Shown here piece by piece: positions 11,601 to 23,183 of a stretch of 64,000 nucleotides of DNA. Source of the DNA: Coptis chinensis. Lineage: Eukaryota; Streptophyta; Magnoliopsida; Ranunculales; Ranunculaceae. Made by a program: the position numbers and the translations under genes. Every line of letters starts with the position of its first letter. Position 1 is the first letter of the stretch. The notes beneath the pieces were generated by a model that saw nothing but the letters and a program-made list of their open reading frames with translations, made no database searches and was not told the DNA's origin. The stretch is taken from NCBI GenBank assembly GCA_015680905.1, contig CM027377.1, positions 14,160,501 to 14,224,500 on the forward strand, read 5' to 3'.

Positions 11601-13693
11601 TATACCAAGAGAACGTAACAAGGTGCAAAATTGATCCTCATATTCCTACTGACTAATACTGCAAACACATTGACCAAAGCTTAGAAGTAACAACCAATCC
11701 ATGCGATTAAAAACTAACCAAATCACTTGTCAAACAAAACCTAATGCATCAATGCAGACCAAGAAAACCAATCAATTCCGAACATTATAGCTCCAAAAGA
11801 TAGAGTTCGTGAAGAATATCATTCAGACATTTAACAACCACATTACTTTGACCTTTTCAACTCATAAGTTATCCAGAGCATGTTCTCACTCACCATCCTC
11901 AGGTTGAAGTTTACTATTTGACACTACCCTTTCAATTTTGCATGGGAGTTTATTAAACAATTTATTTGTGTTTAATCTTTCTTTTGATTTGTTGTGGTGG
12001 GCCAAAAAGATGTTTATTTCTCATGTGAGCAGACCCCAAACCTTTACCAACCACAACAAATTACCTGTGAGAAATCCTCCAAAATCTCATAACAAGTTGT
12101 TAGAAAGACTGCTGAAAATTACTTCAGATTCATTATTCGTACGACTTTCTCCACGCACTCCCTCACACAATTTGTACTTCTATTTTTTTACCCAAAAGCA
12201 ACCCCGCTATTTGTCTAGGGAATGTACCAGAAGACAGGTAGCATGGTGCAAAGTTAACAAACTGCACCACGCTGTTTAATACTGGAAAAGAATTAATCTA
12301 TGCTTCGGAAACTAGAATCATCCTTCACTGTAAACGAAGGCGTTCACAAGTAGAAGCAACAAATCTCCATTAAAAGAGACAACCAGATCATTTGTGAAAA
12401 TAACTAATTTCTCAACATGGACCAAGAAATTAAATCAACTTTTAAGAATGTAGCCTCCCACTAAAAATAGTGTCACAGGGACTACCATTCAACAACTAAA
12501 TTAGGTTGATTAGCTATGAAGTTATGCAGAAAATAATTTAGTTATTAAGTTCATTATGCAACGAACTAATTGTACCTAAAAAGGCAACAGAAGGGCATGC
12601 ACAAATACCTGAATTTCAATGCCCCATATAATTTTTAGTTGATTCAGTCCTCAATTCCTGTTTTGACCTCAAAACAAGTTATTGGGGGAGATGCTAAGAT
12701 AATGAATTTGTTAGCACCACTATTGACTATCACCAAGCAATACCTCAAAACAATTAGGCAATAATCATAATAAATGAAACTCATTCTCCAATTCTCCTAC
12801 AAATTCCTTTGCAGGGCCATGCTTTCACTACTCACACAATTAATTCAACAATTGATCTAAATTTCACTACCATGACCCCCCACCCTCTCCAATATACGAA
12901 ACCTATCAACACTTCAACTAAAAACTTCTAAACAGCAAAAAACTAAACCAATCCTAATAACATTGAAATGAAAAAGCTTCCAAGGTTTCTACTGCTTACA
13001 TAATTTACCCTTTTTTTGTAACATCTGTCCAATCCTTTAATCACACGAAACCATTCTCCTACTATACTTTCACTATGTTTGAGTCAATACTTAATCTAAT
13101 GTCGAGACACTTAATCAATAGTAACATATAACAAAAACAACAATTTCAAGGATTTAAAAAATTATTCATCACTTACATCGACTTGTCCTTTTTTAGCAAC
13201 ATTACTCCAATCTTTAGCAGCAACACCACTTTTCCAATCAAAATCAATAGAAACGGTAATCGGTACCGGTTTATGATCCATAGCATAAAAACAAGCCATA
13301 TAATCACCAGCTTCAGCTGCTGTAAAAGCAAATTGCCCAGATTCTACACTATCACCATAATGATAATTATTCCCAAAACTTGACGTCACCTTCAAAACCA
13401 AAAACAAAGAATTACCCATTCATTAAAAGCAGTCAAACAGTTGAAAAAACATAAAAAGATTAGATTTTGAGACTTACTCTAACAGTAATTTTATGTGTAT
13501 CAGGTAATGGGTGACCTTCATTTGGATTAATAACACTGTACTTGCCAACTGTCATTGAGTTGGTTTTAATATCTTCTGATATACACTTTGTGTGACCAGA
13601 TTGAAGATCGAAACGGATGGAGTGGGTTAGTTCCGAGAATAGCCCTATGGTTACAAGGAGGAGAAGGGGAAAGGGGAGGGGTAATTTGGTCAT
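8640..13693 (-). CDS. p24 family (emp24/gp25L) cargo receptor, delta type, four exons
   Basis: Exons, all with GT-AG introns and matching phases, are 13478-13693, 13177-13389, 8933-9009 and 8640-8784. The protein is 216 residues, the family's normal length. Residues 1-25 are a signal peptide. A GOLD domain runs to about residue 130, with two cysteines (C37 and C103) that probably form the family disulfide. A coiled coil spans about 144-180, then one membrane helix (about 184-206). The short cytosolic tail KSFFERKKLL carries a diphenylalanine that binds COPII and a KKXX signal that binds COPI. p24 proteins cycle between ER and Golgi and help select cargo such as GPI-anchored proteins. The donors GTAAGT at introns 1 and 2 are strong. 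The third intron is unusually long, about 4.2 kb, and holds a dead LINE. The gene appears functional. Confidence 0.93.
9010..13176 (-). other. Third intron of the p24 gene (4.2 kb)
   Basis: The donor is GTAAGT just below 13177 and the acceptor is CTAG just above 9009. No coding exon of another gene was recognised. The middle contains a plus-strand LINE relic (about 10690-11475). The remainder is AT-rich unique-looking sequence. The window's other long introns are not comparable, so the size probably reflects insertion. Confidence 0.75.
10690..11475 (+). mobile_element. Degenerate LINE (non-LTR retrotransposon) 3' part
   Basis: Broken plus-strand frames recall the region after LINE reverse transcriptase: DGVWDWDKLG followed about 40 codons later by an F-x-x-R-A-S-Y segment, and later WEIWVAQSQNRFQVVP. 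The stretch ends with TGTACTTGTAATACTTC then AATGAAATAACATTTTATC and an A-run at about 11467-11474, which is the usual form of a plant LINE 3' end with its tail. No intact ORF remains, and target duplications were not found. It sits antisense to the host p24 intron. Confidence 0.4.
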
Positions 13694-13989
13694 TGTATTG
13701 ACTCTTTTTTTTGGGGTTTTGAGGAGAGATCTGTTGTGTTGGGGAGAAGCTCGGACAAGAAGAGGAGTTTAATGGGTGTAATTATTATACAAAATTTTAT
13801 TTATGTGCGTTACTGGAATGAAAAGACGCTCTTGTCCTCGGAAATTATTTTAAATCTCCATGTCGGCCGATATTTCGGAAAGATCAAATTCTCTTTCTCT
13901 CAAAAACCAATTAGAATTGGAAACTATGGGGGATGAAACATTACTGAAGTTTTCATGGCGATTTAATTGTTAGATTAAATATTTGTTAA

Positions 13990-14620
13990 ATCTAAAATCT
14001 TCTAAATGAAGAGCATGATGAGTGTAAAGGTTCTAATTGGTTGACCCTACAAATGTAGGCAATAATCGGGGAGAATGGTGTTTGTGGGATTGAATTGACC
14101 GAGTTCGTTCTGAGCGAACTGCCTACGTATCAAGTTCTCTCTGCTTGGGGGAGACTTGAATCAGGTCAGATGTAGTTCCTCTTCTTTATATAGGCGAGAT
14201 GCCCGCGTCTCCTCCTCTCCCGCTTCAGGTCAAGATCAAGTCTTGAATGCGTGCGATCAGCCATGATGGTGAGTTATGAGAGCTCTTTGATGAGTGTCCC
14301 TGAAGTCCCAGTATTGACGGTGGCAGATGTGCTTCGGCGTTACGCGTGCCATTTAATATAAGAAGAGTCCCCGATTCGAGGATATGTAGCCGGTTTAACC
14401 CGGTAGATGATTCGACTTACGGGTCGTGGGGTGGCGAACTGTTGAGAGCTCATTTATCATGTCGAGAGTGAGCACTCGGTCGAACTGATGGTCGACTTGT
14501 CCTACAGCTTGAGAGTCGATACTATGGATTGTGACGAACTGGTTAAGATACAGCTTGGTATGCACGGGACACGTGGATAATATGCCCGCGTATATTAGTA
14601 CCTCACACAACCCCCTCTTA
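13990..14620. repeat. LTR-like sequence of a Ty3/gypsy (Tat-like) element
   Basis: The stretch holds CTGCCTACGTATC (about 14119-14131), then about 40 bp later CAGGTCAGATGTAGTTCC. This pair of blocks recurs in plant gypsy-type LTRs. A CTTTATATAGGCGAG TATA-like site follows. The exact ends and target duplications could not be fixed. The assignment rests on remembered family appearance and is moderate at best. Confidence 0.4.
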
Positions 14621-14989
14621 CTAGGTCTGTTATCTATTGTGTGTTTGGAAAACGACCTGGTAAGTGCCTCCGTTGGCATGTGTTCGGTGCATGAGATGCT
14701 AGTTGTAGGTTATTTGAAAAGTTGGAACCGCTTCAGATTTCGTGCTAGTAAAATCAAGGTAGGGTTTTCGCTTAAGAAGACGGTCATTTGGGGAACGTGA
14801 ACAATCATTTCTATTCGCTTTTGGGAATCGGAACGGTGGCTTGTTTAAGAGGGTTTTGGAGATTAGGAAAAGAAAAAGAAATTATTTGCTTGTCTCTTGT
14901 TTCTCGTCTCTCAAACTCCGTGTTAGTCATCTTCTTTCTTTCTTGCATTGCGTCTTTTTAGTGTAGTGGTGTCCGGTTGTTCCAGTAGT

Positions 14990-16022
14990 ATGTCGGACTC
15001 GATGATACACGCATCGGAAGAGATCGTTGTAAAGGTCGGTGAGAGGAGAGAGTTAGGAGGAGGAGGTTCGCAGAGTTCGAGTCCGTTGTGGAGATTGATG
15101 TTGGTGATGAGGGTCATCGTCGGCAGTATACCCCCAGGGTTGTAGATCCGTTGGTCATTAAGAGCTTTGGAGATTTGAGGTTGAGGTATGACATAGACAT
15201 ACCGACCGGAAATTCATGAGATAGGTGAGGATGTGAATGTGTTTAGTAAGGATTACGTTCCTCGTGGTGGTGGAATAGTTGTTTGTCATGGTCAAACGAG
15301 GTCTGGTTTGCATTTGCCTCATCCAAAGTTGACATGCAATTCTTGAACTTTTGTGATAAAGCCCGCCGGTTCGTTGGGAATAGCCGGGCGCCTTTTTTAG
15401 GGTTTTTGACTTGTTGAACGAGTCTGGCTCTTATAGGATTCAGGTCGAGGACATTGTTGAACACTTCGCTGTGAAGCGATCTAGTGCGAACAATTTTAGC
15501 CTCCAAACTTTGACTAAGAAGTCAGCAGTTCTAGATGGTGTCAGTAACGAACCGTGGGAGAGGACGCCATTGCTTGTTATTGGTAATTTATGTGTTGGTG
15601 GAAGTTAGGTGAAGACTAGAGTCTGTAACTTTAATGGTATGTTTTTAGTTCAATAGTTTTACTTTTGATGTACCGAGTTTTGTACTAATCTTGATTGTTT
15701 GTTCTCTGTAGAGGTCGCTATCACTCATCGAGGTCGTAGGGGTGAGATCGAGAGGTTCGCCTTGTTAAGTCGATCTGAGAAGAGAAATTTGCTTGGCGAG
15801 GTCGCTGAATATTTTGTCGAAAGAGGTGGGAGGGAGATAAGGACAAAGAGGAAGAAACAGAAAAGGAGAGCTCGTGGGCTAGTCGATAGTACTTCTAATT
15901 CTGAAATTGAGATAGATAGAGAAGATAGTGGAATACTGACTGATAAGTACCAAAAGCTGTGTTTTAAACCCCGTAGAGACATTACATTTGGGTCAATTAC
16001 GAGTTTAATAAATGTAAATTAA
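14990..16022 (+). pseudogene. Decayed extra ORF of a Tat-like retrotransposon
   Basis: Frame-shifting reading gives pieces such as VDPLVIKSFGDLRLRYDIDI, then GEDVNVFSKDYVPRGGG and SGLHLPHPKLTC, then GVSNEPWERTPLLVIGNL and a basic tail (15699-16022). These pieces look like the extra protein that gypsy elements of the Tat lineage carry, often annotated as a putative plant or gypsy-type transposon protein. Several stops and shifts break it. Its position, reading away from an LTR-like stretch, matches the second such unit at 57029-59253. Function is unknown. Confidence 0.4.
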
Positions 16023-16140
16023 TTGTATTTTCATGTTTTCACATGTTTCAACAGACAACGATAAAATACACACAAAATCTACGTTTTAGCAAGAAATATA
16101 GCCGAATAAAGCTTGGACTTGAAATCTTCAGTATCAGCTC

Positions 16141-16390
16141 ATTTAAGGGCATGTTTGTTAAAATTTTAACTAAAGGAAAGGAAAGGAAAAAACAAAGTGG
16201 TCCACTGGAAAGGAATGGAATGGAAACAGTTTCAAAACTGTGGAAATGAAAGTCTATTTGGTAAGCTGTGGAAAGGAAAGTAAAACTGGGAAAATGAATA
16301 ATCCTGTTTGTTATAAAAAAATTGTGGAAAGGAAAAGAAAGTTGGAAACAGACATCATATTACCTAACAATTTTCTTTAAACTCATAGTT
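16141..16390. repeat. MITE-like fragment shared (inverted) with the tandem LTR units
   Basis: This begins GGGCATGTTTGTT and is rich in GGAAAGGAAAGGAAAA. Read in reverse complement, each large array unit carries the same signature: AACAAACAGGCCCTAA preceded by CTTTTCCTTTCCTTTCC. It is probably a single stand-alone copy of the module inside the array LTRs. A second end was not found. Confidence 0.4.
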
Positions 16391-16800
16391 CATGCGATTT
16401 TTTTTTTGGCATGACCTATCCAATTTTGGGCACATATATCAAACATGACACCTGTAAAAAGAAATTCAACATATAGTAAATAAGTGTTGTGAAGTAGGTC
16501 ACGCCTTGGATATGCAAGAGAGTATCATATTATTAAGGGGGGATAACACACCTTTAAGAAGTGAAATATCAAAAGAAAACTGGCATATATGGTAAAATGT
16601 AAAATGGCATATATATTCTTTGAGTCAATAAATGCTTGCAAAAGCTCGGGATGTTACAATAGAAGTGAATTACAAATGGAAATTAAAGGCAGCACTCTTG
16701 CACTCAGTTTATGCTGGAGCCAGAGGAAGAAGTTGATGCTTCTTATACCCCTCCCGTGTATTTGTAAGAAATATGTAAAAGTTTGAGTTAAAGAGCCAAT
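16391..16800. other. Unassigned AT-rich sequence
   Basis: No gene, repeat or motif recognised between the MITE-like fragment and the CA-rich block. Confidence 0.35.
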
Positions 16801-17202
16801 GATCCCACTACACTACTAAACCACCTGCCACCGTACCTACACCACTACACCATCACACACCAGTCCACAAACACACACACACCTACCAAAGACACTCACC
16901 ACCACACTCCCACCACTGTGCAACAAGCAAAGCAAAGATGAAGAAAAGTAAAACAACACCCAACACACAACAATGGCGATAAGCGGAAAGCAAAAGCAAA
17001 GAAAACCAAAGAACCGGCACATTGCAACAACAACACAACACACGCCAGAAAAGTAAATCATCACCACACACACAACACAGCACCACACCACACCACACTC
17101 TACCACATGACCTGGTAGCACACACACTCACACACACCTCCACCACACCACACCACACCATACACACACGCTACCACCTCCACCACACCAAACCAAACCA
17201 CA

Positions 17203-17234
<32 letters not shown>
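16801..17234. repeat. CACCA / CA simple-sequence block
   Basis: The block is built of CACCACA, ACCACAC and CA words with almost no G on the plus strand, ending in a near-pure (CA)n run at about 17203-17234. Open frames on both strands here arise only from the low complexity. Confidence 0.9.
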
Positions 17235-17237
<3 letters not shown>

Positions 17238-17694
17238 AGACTAGGTTTTTTTTACTCTGCCCATACCTCAAAAGAGCCTTAAGGCACCAAGCCTTTTAGA
17301 GGCTTAAGGCGAGTTTCAAAGGCTATTGAAGCATAAAACTCAATGTCCAAAAACAGCACTATAAAAATCCATAAAATATGTAAGACTTAAAAAAATACCC
17401 ACCCTCGCATTGTATGTAAGGCTTTAGCCTCAGTGTGCTTTCCCAATGTGACTATGTGACGCTCTATAACTATATGATACACTATTAACTTTACATTAAT
17501 TAATAAATTACTCATTTTGTTTTTGAGAAATTGTAGTTTTACTAAATTATCAAGGGTTATCAAACTAGATGAGCCAATTAGGATTTCCCCCCACTAGATG
17601 GTAAATTAGGGTCTCCCCCCCCCACCCAAACACACGGTCAACTTGGTTTGACTGTTAACTTTTAAGTCAAATGGCTGAAAATGACAACTACTAG
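17235..17694. other. Unassigned sequence with AAGGC/GCCTT inverted words
   Basis: GCCTTAAGGC near 17275-17284 and GGCTTAAGGCG near 17301 recall the subterminal words of the hAT-type MITE at 2890-3629. No second terminus or target duplication was found, so it is not called as an element. The stretch ends at the left edge of the tandem array. Confidence 0.3.
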
Positions 17695-19353
17695 CTAGGT
17701 GGTTCTATGATACCTAATAACTTTCTGAAAATATGTTTGTGAGTGTGTGGTGCATAAGGTGTACTAGTTAACCCAATTATCAAACTAAAATATAAAGCAA
17801 AAAGCAGTGTTACATTAATTATTAACTAAGAACTATAAAATGAATACATACAAATTAAATTACCTCGTTAAGAAACATTTTGTTAACAAACGCAAACATC
17901 AACCCACTAGCTCAAGTACTACTCTTTTTTCACATCTCACATATTCAACGCAGATGACAATGATAATTAAGAAAAAAAATAACATCTTTTTCTAAAATTA
18001 AAATTTAAAAACAAAAAAAGCAATGAAAAATAGAGAGAGAGAAAAGAAAGATGTCTTTACTTGAAATTGGAGACGAGGAGAAGTGATGAAAATAAATGAG
18101 AAAGATGTTTTTTTTTTTTGTTTCCTTTCCCTAAAATTTTTAGGTCTGGAGCGCGGACTCAAAACCATTTTCATTTCCCCAATTTTGTTTTCGCACGGAC
18201 AACAAGCTTTCCTTTTCTTAGGCAAACAAACAGCTAAAACACTATGGAAAAGGTGGATCACACCTCTTTTCCTTTCCTTTCCGTAGTCTTTCCTCCATAA
18301 CAAACAAGCCCTAAAGCTCCAAACTGCCAGCAAAGCTCATGGACTCAGAGAACCATGAAACAAGTTAAATAATCCAAACTTGAGTCCCTAAGCCAGCTAA
18401 AGAAGAGATTTTCGGATAAAAAACTTGGTCAAACTGACCTAAATTAGCCCCGAAAGTCAGGAGAAAACTTCAAACGGCGATATCTTCCGTCTCCTAACTC
18501 TGATTCAAACATTTGACTAGCTAAAATGATCAGCGTAGAAAACTCTACGTAACAGTATCTAGCTTCCAAAAAATGGTCGTACAGTTTGGAATATGAAGAT
18601 AAATCCAAAGCCTATTAATATTTAGTCAAAGCCCATTACTATTCTAGAGAATATTTCTAGAATATTTCCTATAATATTTCTAGAATATTCTCTAGGATAT
18701 TATATTTTATTTGTAACCGTTAGTTTTAGTTTAGATGGATTGAATCTAGACTGCCAAAAAAACTATAAATAGAAGGGTCTAGTTTTAGTTTTTCTCATAG
18801 AATGGTTATCATTCCATCAGTAGGAGTAGAGTAAGATTTACTGCTTTCTAGTGTAATTTTATTGCTTTCTAGATTAATTTACTACTTTCTGTTTTAAATT
18901 CATTTACTGCTTTCAGTTTTTAATTTTATTTTTCTGCTTTATGATTTCAAATTATGTTTTCAATCTCTAAATCAATTAGGAAATAACAAAATCAAATCAA
19001 ACTTTCGCTCATCCACTTTCTCACTAAATCACGTGATCGAATTAATAGTTTATGTTTATAAATAAATATTTGCAATTTTATTGAAATGTGAATGAATGAC
19101 AAACCCAACCGTTGTGTTACAAATAGATCAATGGCGCCGTTGCCCGGGATAAATGTAATAAATGTGGCGGCGGTAATAGACTTTGATTTTTGGTGGTGCT
19201 GGGTTGAGACGGTGGTGTTGGTCTGATTGTTGATTGGTTGTGTTGACTGGTCTGTTTTGTTGGAGGTGATGGTGGCAAGTTGAGATGGTGCAGTGGTGCT
19301 CTTGCTGCTGCTACTACCCCTCCTGTTGCTGCTCTTATTGCTTGCTGCTACTG
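17695..19353 (+). repeat. Array unit A (uninterrupted)
   Basis: LTR 17708-19130, TATA box CTATAAATAG at 18763, PBS at 19132 (TGGCGCCGTTGCCCGGGAT, one mismatch to tRNA-Asp). The interior ends in GCTGCT-rich sequence. U3 holds the MITE-like module at about 18140-18316. The 13 bp before the LTR match the end of an interior, so the array once extended further left. Confidence 0.75.
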
Positions 19354-21041
19354 CTAGGTGGTTCTATGATACCTACTAGCTTTCTGAAAAATATGTTTGT
19401 GAGTGTATGGTGCATAAGGTGTACTAGTTAACCCAATTATCAAACTAAAATATAAAGCAAAAAGCAGTGTTACATTAATTATTAAATAAAAACTATAAAA
19501 TAAATACATACAAATTAAATTACCTCGTTAAGAAACATTTTGTTAACAAACGCAAACATCAACCCACTAAGCTCAAGTACTACTCTTTTTTCACATCTCA
19601 CATATTCAACGCAGATGACAATGATAATTAAGAAAAAAAAAACATTCTAAAATTAAAATTTAAAAACAAAAAAGGCAACGGAAAATAGAGAGAGAGAAAA
19701 GAAAGACGTCCTTACCTGAAATTAGAGACGAGGAGAAGTGATGCAGACAAATGAGGAAGATGAAGAAGGGGCTGCTCCTTTCTCCTAGTTCTCTTTCGGT
19801 TCTTTTTGTTTGTTTTTTTTTTGGTTTTTATTTTTGGTTTCATTTCCCTAAATTTTTAGGTCTAGAGCGTGGACTCAAAACCATTTCCATTTCCCCAATT
19901 TGTTTCCGCACGGACAACAAACTTTCGTTTTCTTGGGTAAACAAACAGCTAAAACACTATGGAAAAGGTGGATCACACCTCTTTTCCTTTCCTTTCTGTA
20001 ATCTTTCCTCCAGAACAAACAGGCCCTATAGCTCCAAACTGCTATCAAAGCTCATGGACTCAGAGAACCATGAAACAAGTTGAAGAATCCAAACTCGAGT
20101 CCCTAAGCCAACTAAAGAAGAGATTTTCGGATAAAAAACTTGGTCAAACTAACCTAAATTAGCCCGAAAGTCAGGAGAAAACTTCAAATGGCGATATCTT
20201 CCGTCTCCTAACTCTGATTCAAACATTTGACCAGCTAAAATGATTAGCCTAGAAAACTCTACGTAACAGTATCTAGATTCCAAAAAATGGTCGTACAGTT
20301 TGGAATATGAAGATAAAGCCAAAGCCTGTTACTATTTAGTCGAAGCCCATTACTATTTCAGAGAATATTTTTAGAATATTTCCTGTAATATTTCTGGAAT
20401 ATTCCCTAGGATATTAAATTTTATTTATAACCGTTAGTTTTAGATTAGATGGATTGAATCTAGACCGTCAAAAAAACTATAAATAGAAGGGTATAGTTTT
20501 AGTTTTTCTCATAGAATGGTTAGCATTCCATCAGTAGGAGTAGAGTTAGATTTACTGCTTTCTAGTGTAATTTTACTGTTTTCTAGATTAATTTAGTACT
20601 TTCTGTTTTAAATTCATTTACTGCTTTCAGTTTTTAATTTTATTTTTCTGCTTGAAGATTTCAAATTATGTTTTCAATCTCTAAATCAATTAGGAAATAG
20701 AAAAATTAAATCAAACTTTCTCTTATCCACTTTCTCACTAAATCACGTGATTGAATTAATAGTTTATGTTTATAAATAAACATTTGCAATTTTATTGAAA
20801 TGTGAATGAAATGACAAACCCGGCCGTTGGGTTACAAATAGATCAATGGCGCCGTTGCAAGGGATAAATATAATAAATGTGGCGGCGGGAATAGACTTTG
20901 ATTTTTGGTGGTGCTGGGTTGAGACGGTGGTGTTGGTCTGATTTGTTGAAGGTGATGGTGGCAAGTTGAGATGGTGCAGTGGTGATCTTGCTGTTGTTGC
21001 TACTACCCCTCCTGTTGCTGCTCTTATTGCTTGCTGCTACT

Positions 21042-23177
21042 GATAAGTGCTCAAAAGTAATGATTTATAACCCCAATTATCTGTATGTTAGTCTCTATTT
21101 TATATTTAAATATTCTAATATGATGCAATTTGAGTTTTTGCAGGTCAAAGAACCTAAATGTGATATATGGAAGGAAAAGAAGTCAAACAAGTCAAAAAAG
21201 AGTCACTGGGAATTACAGCTAAAGGCCTAGGGCAAAGACGTCATATTTGTCTCCATAAGTGCCAAGCCTAATAGGACTTTAAAAGAGGATAATAATTGAG
21301 TTAGAAGAGTCTTAAATCTGATCTCAAAGCCTTAATTTTGACTTCATAGGAAGAGAAGATCAACATGGAAAAGAAGTCAGAGTTTAACAAGAATTAGAAA
21401 ACTGAAAGCTGTTAGAAGCTGCAGCTTGGGAAATAGCCTGCAGAACAAAGTGGGCCACGTCTAACTTTGGTCTAACCAAATTCAATTCTGTAAGGATTGC
21501 TTCTAGAAAGATTACAGAGAGTTTGACACCAAATAAATATAGGATTCGGATCTCTATCTAGACGAGCATGCAAGCCAATATATAAGCCACAAAAACCTCA
21601 GTTTACATCATCTAGAAAATTTAGTGTTTGCATCTTAGATCTAGAATTAAGAGAGAAGAAATTTCAGACCTTTTCACCATTAATAGCTATAAATATTATT
21701 CCTTTTCATATTGTGTTCATAGCTTAGTATGAGGAGCTAATCTCCATTCTCTTGGGAGATCGAGGAGATGAAGCATTTTTCGTATGTTTTAGTTTAGTTC
21801 TTCTTCTATCATGTTTTAGTTTCAATCCCTCATTGAGTTTCTTCTTATTCATCCATTGATCTAATGCTCCTGCGGAGGTTAGGAGGTCTTAAGGTAATTC
21901 AAGATTGTGTAGAGCCAAATACCACAAACCCTAGATTCTTTTCTTCTAGTTTTTAGTGTTCTAGTGTGATGATTGGATTCTTTATGACACCTCAATTAGT
22001 TGTATAGTTAATGCCACATGTGGATTTTCCATGGCACCTAGAGTTGTATATTGAATGTCACTTAAAGCACAATTTGGTTAGATATAAAATATCATTAGAG
22101 ATTGAAGAAGTATTTGATGGAAAGATAGAAAGCACGTTGAAAGCCACATATTATCATCATGGTTATGAACATAAGGTTTGTAGGTATGGTGAGTTTCTAT
22201 TAGTGATTTATATTAAGTGTTGGAAATAAGGCTGGATAAACACCCACCAGGATAAAGATAAACCACTGGGATAAGGATAACCATTTGATATGGGATGAGT
22301 ATAGGACTCTATCCTATCTGATGTTAGATGAGTATAGGACTCTATCCTGTCTGATATTAGATGAGTATAAGACTCTATCCTATCCAATATTGAGGAGGTG
22401 GGAGAACTCTATAAATAGACCCCCCACCCCTCACATATTGATAATCCCAAAAACAACAAGAAAAGCTCTCTCTTCTTTAATGGTGGCCTCCAACATTTTC
22501 TAAAGAAGAAGCCAGTAATTTGTGGAGATTTCATAAGTGGTAACCTCCCTAGCCATTGTCAGTTCTTGGTTCTTGGTTCGTGAACAAAGGTTGCTTCCCG
22601 TTCGTGGTTGGAACTTCACTTCAGCAAAGTTGAGAAGAAGAAGATCTTGAGTGTGCCAAGAACATCATCTTCTCCTGTAGATCAAAGCTTGGAACTTCAA
22701 ATTGAAAGCTGTGACCAAGGTACGATCTTCTATTTCCGCTGCGCTATTTCATGCATATGATATAGTGTAATTATACATATCGTAGGAATCATGCATGAGA
22801 TATCGGTAAAAACCCTACATTAAGCATGATAGGTAGATCTATTAGACTAATTCTATGATTTTGGTGGATTCATCTCTCCCAAGATATTCTCTCTCTTGAT
22901 TCATATTCATATATTTAATTTAGTTTAGTTTATGCATAGTTTACATCTCAAATTAAATCAACTATATATTCATAATTAATTAGCCACATCTTTTACTTGC
23001 ATCCATTAGAGTAATTTAGATTAGGAATTTCTATTATCATCACTTAATTATTTAGAGTAGGATTGATACCTTGCTAGCCACTATACTAATCAATATTTAA
23101 TAAGCTAAGTAAGATTTGCAAAAGATACGTAACACAAACAACGAAACAAATAATTACGTGTTGCGTGCCTTTTTCAG
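21042..23177. mobile_element. Probable solo LTR (Athila-like start) inserted in unit B
   Basis: The element starts TGATAAGTGCTCAAAAG and ends GTGCCTTTTTCA, giving TG...CA termini. It is flanked by GCTAC and GCTGC, a 5-bp target duplication with one mismatch. Its start resembles that of the LTRs of the 9.7-kb element (TGATAAGAGCCCAAAAC). After removing the copia LTR inside it, it is about 1.53 kb, close to those LTRs' length of 1.48 kb. There is no PBS or ORF of note. I favour a solo LTR of a related family. Confidence 0.6.
22218..22819 (+). mobile_element. Copia-type solo LTR nested in the unit-B insertion
   Basis: It begins TGTTGGAAAT and ends CCCTACA, with TGTTGG/CCTACA inverted ends. It is flanked by a perfect 5-bp duplication, TTAAG, at 22213-22217 and 22820-22824. 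It contains about three copies of a 36-bp repeat (GATGAGTATAGGACTCTATC core, about 22285-22400), a TATA-like CTATAAATAGACC near 22410, and pyrimidine-rich sequence after it. No internal region remains. Confidence 0.75.
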
Positions 23178-23183
23178 CTGCTG

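Larger units (their letters stand above)
19354..23183 (+). repeat. Array unit B, interior split by an LTR-type insertion
   Basis: LTR 19367-20845, TATA box at 20478, PBS at 20847 with two mismatches (TGGCGCCGTTGCAAGGGAT). The interior is broken at 21042 by a TG...CA element and resumes at 23178 with GCTGCTGCTAGG. Without the insert the unit is about 1.69 kb. Confidence 0.75.

Noticed and set aside
16837-17282. Open frames rich in V, C, H and T on both strands
   Set aside because: They come from CA/CACCA simple sequence.
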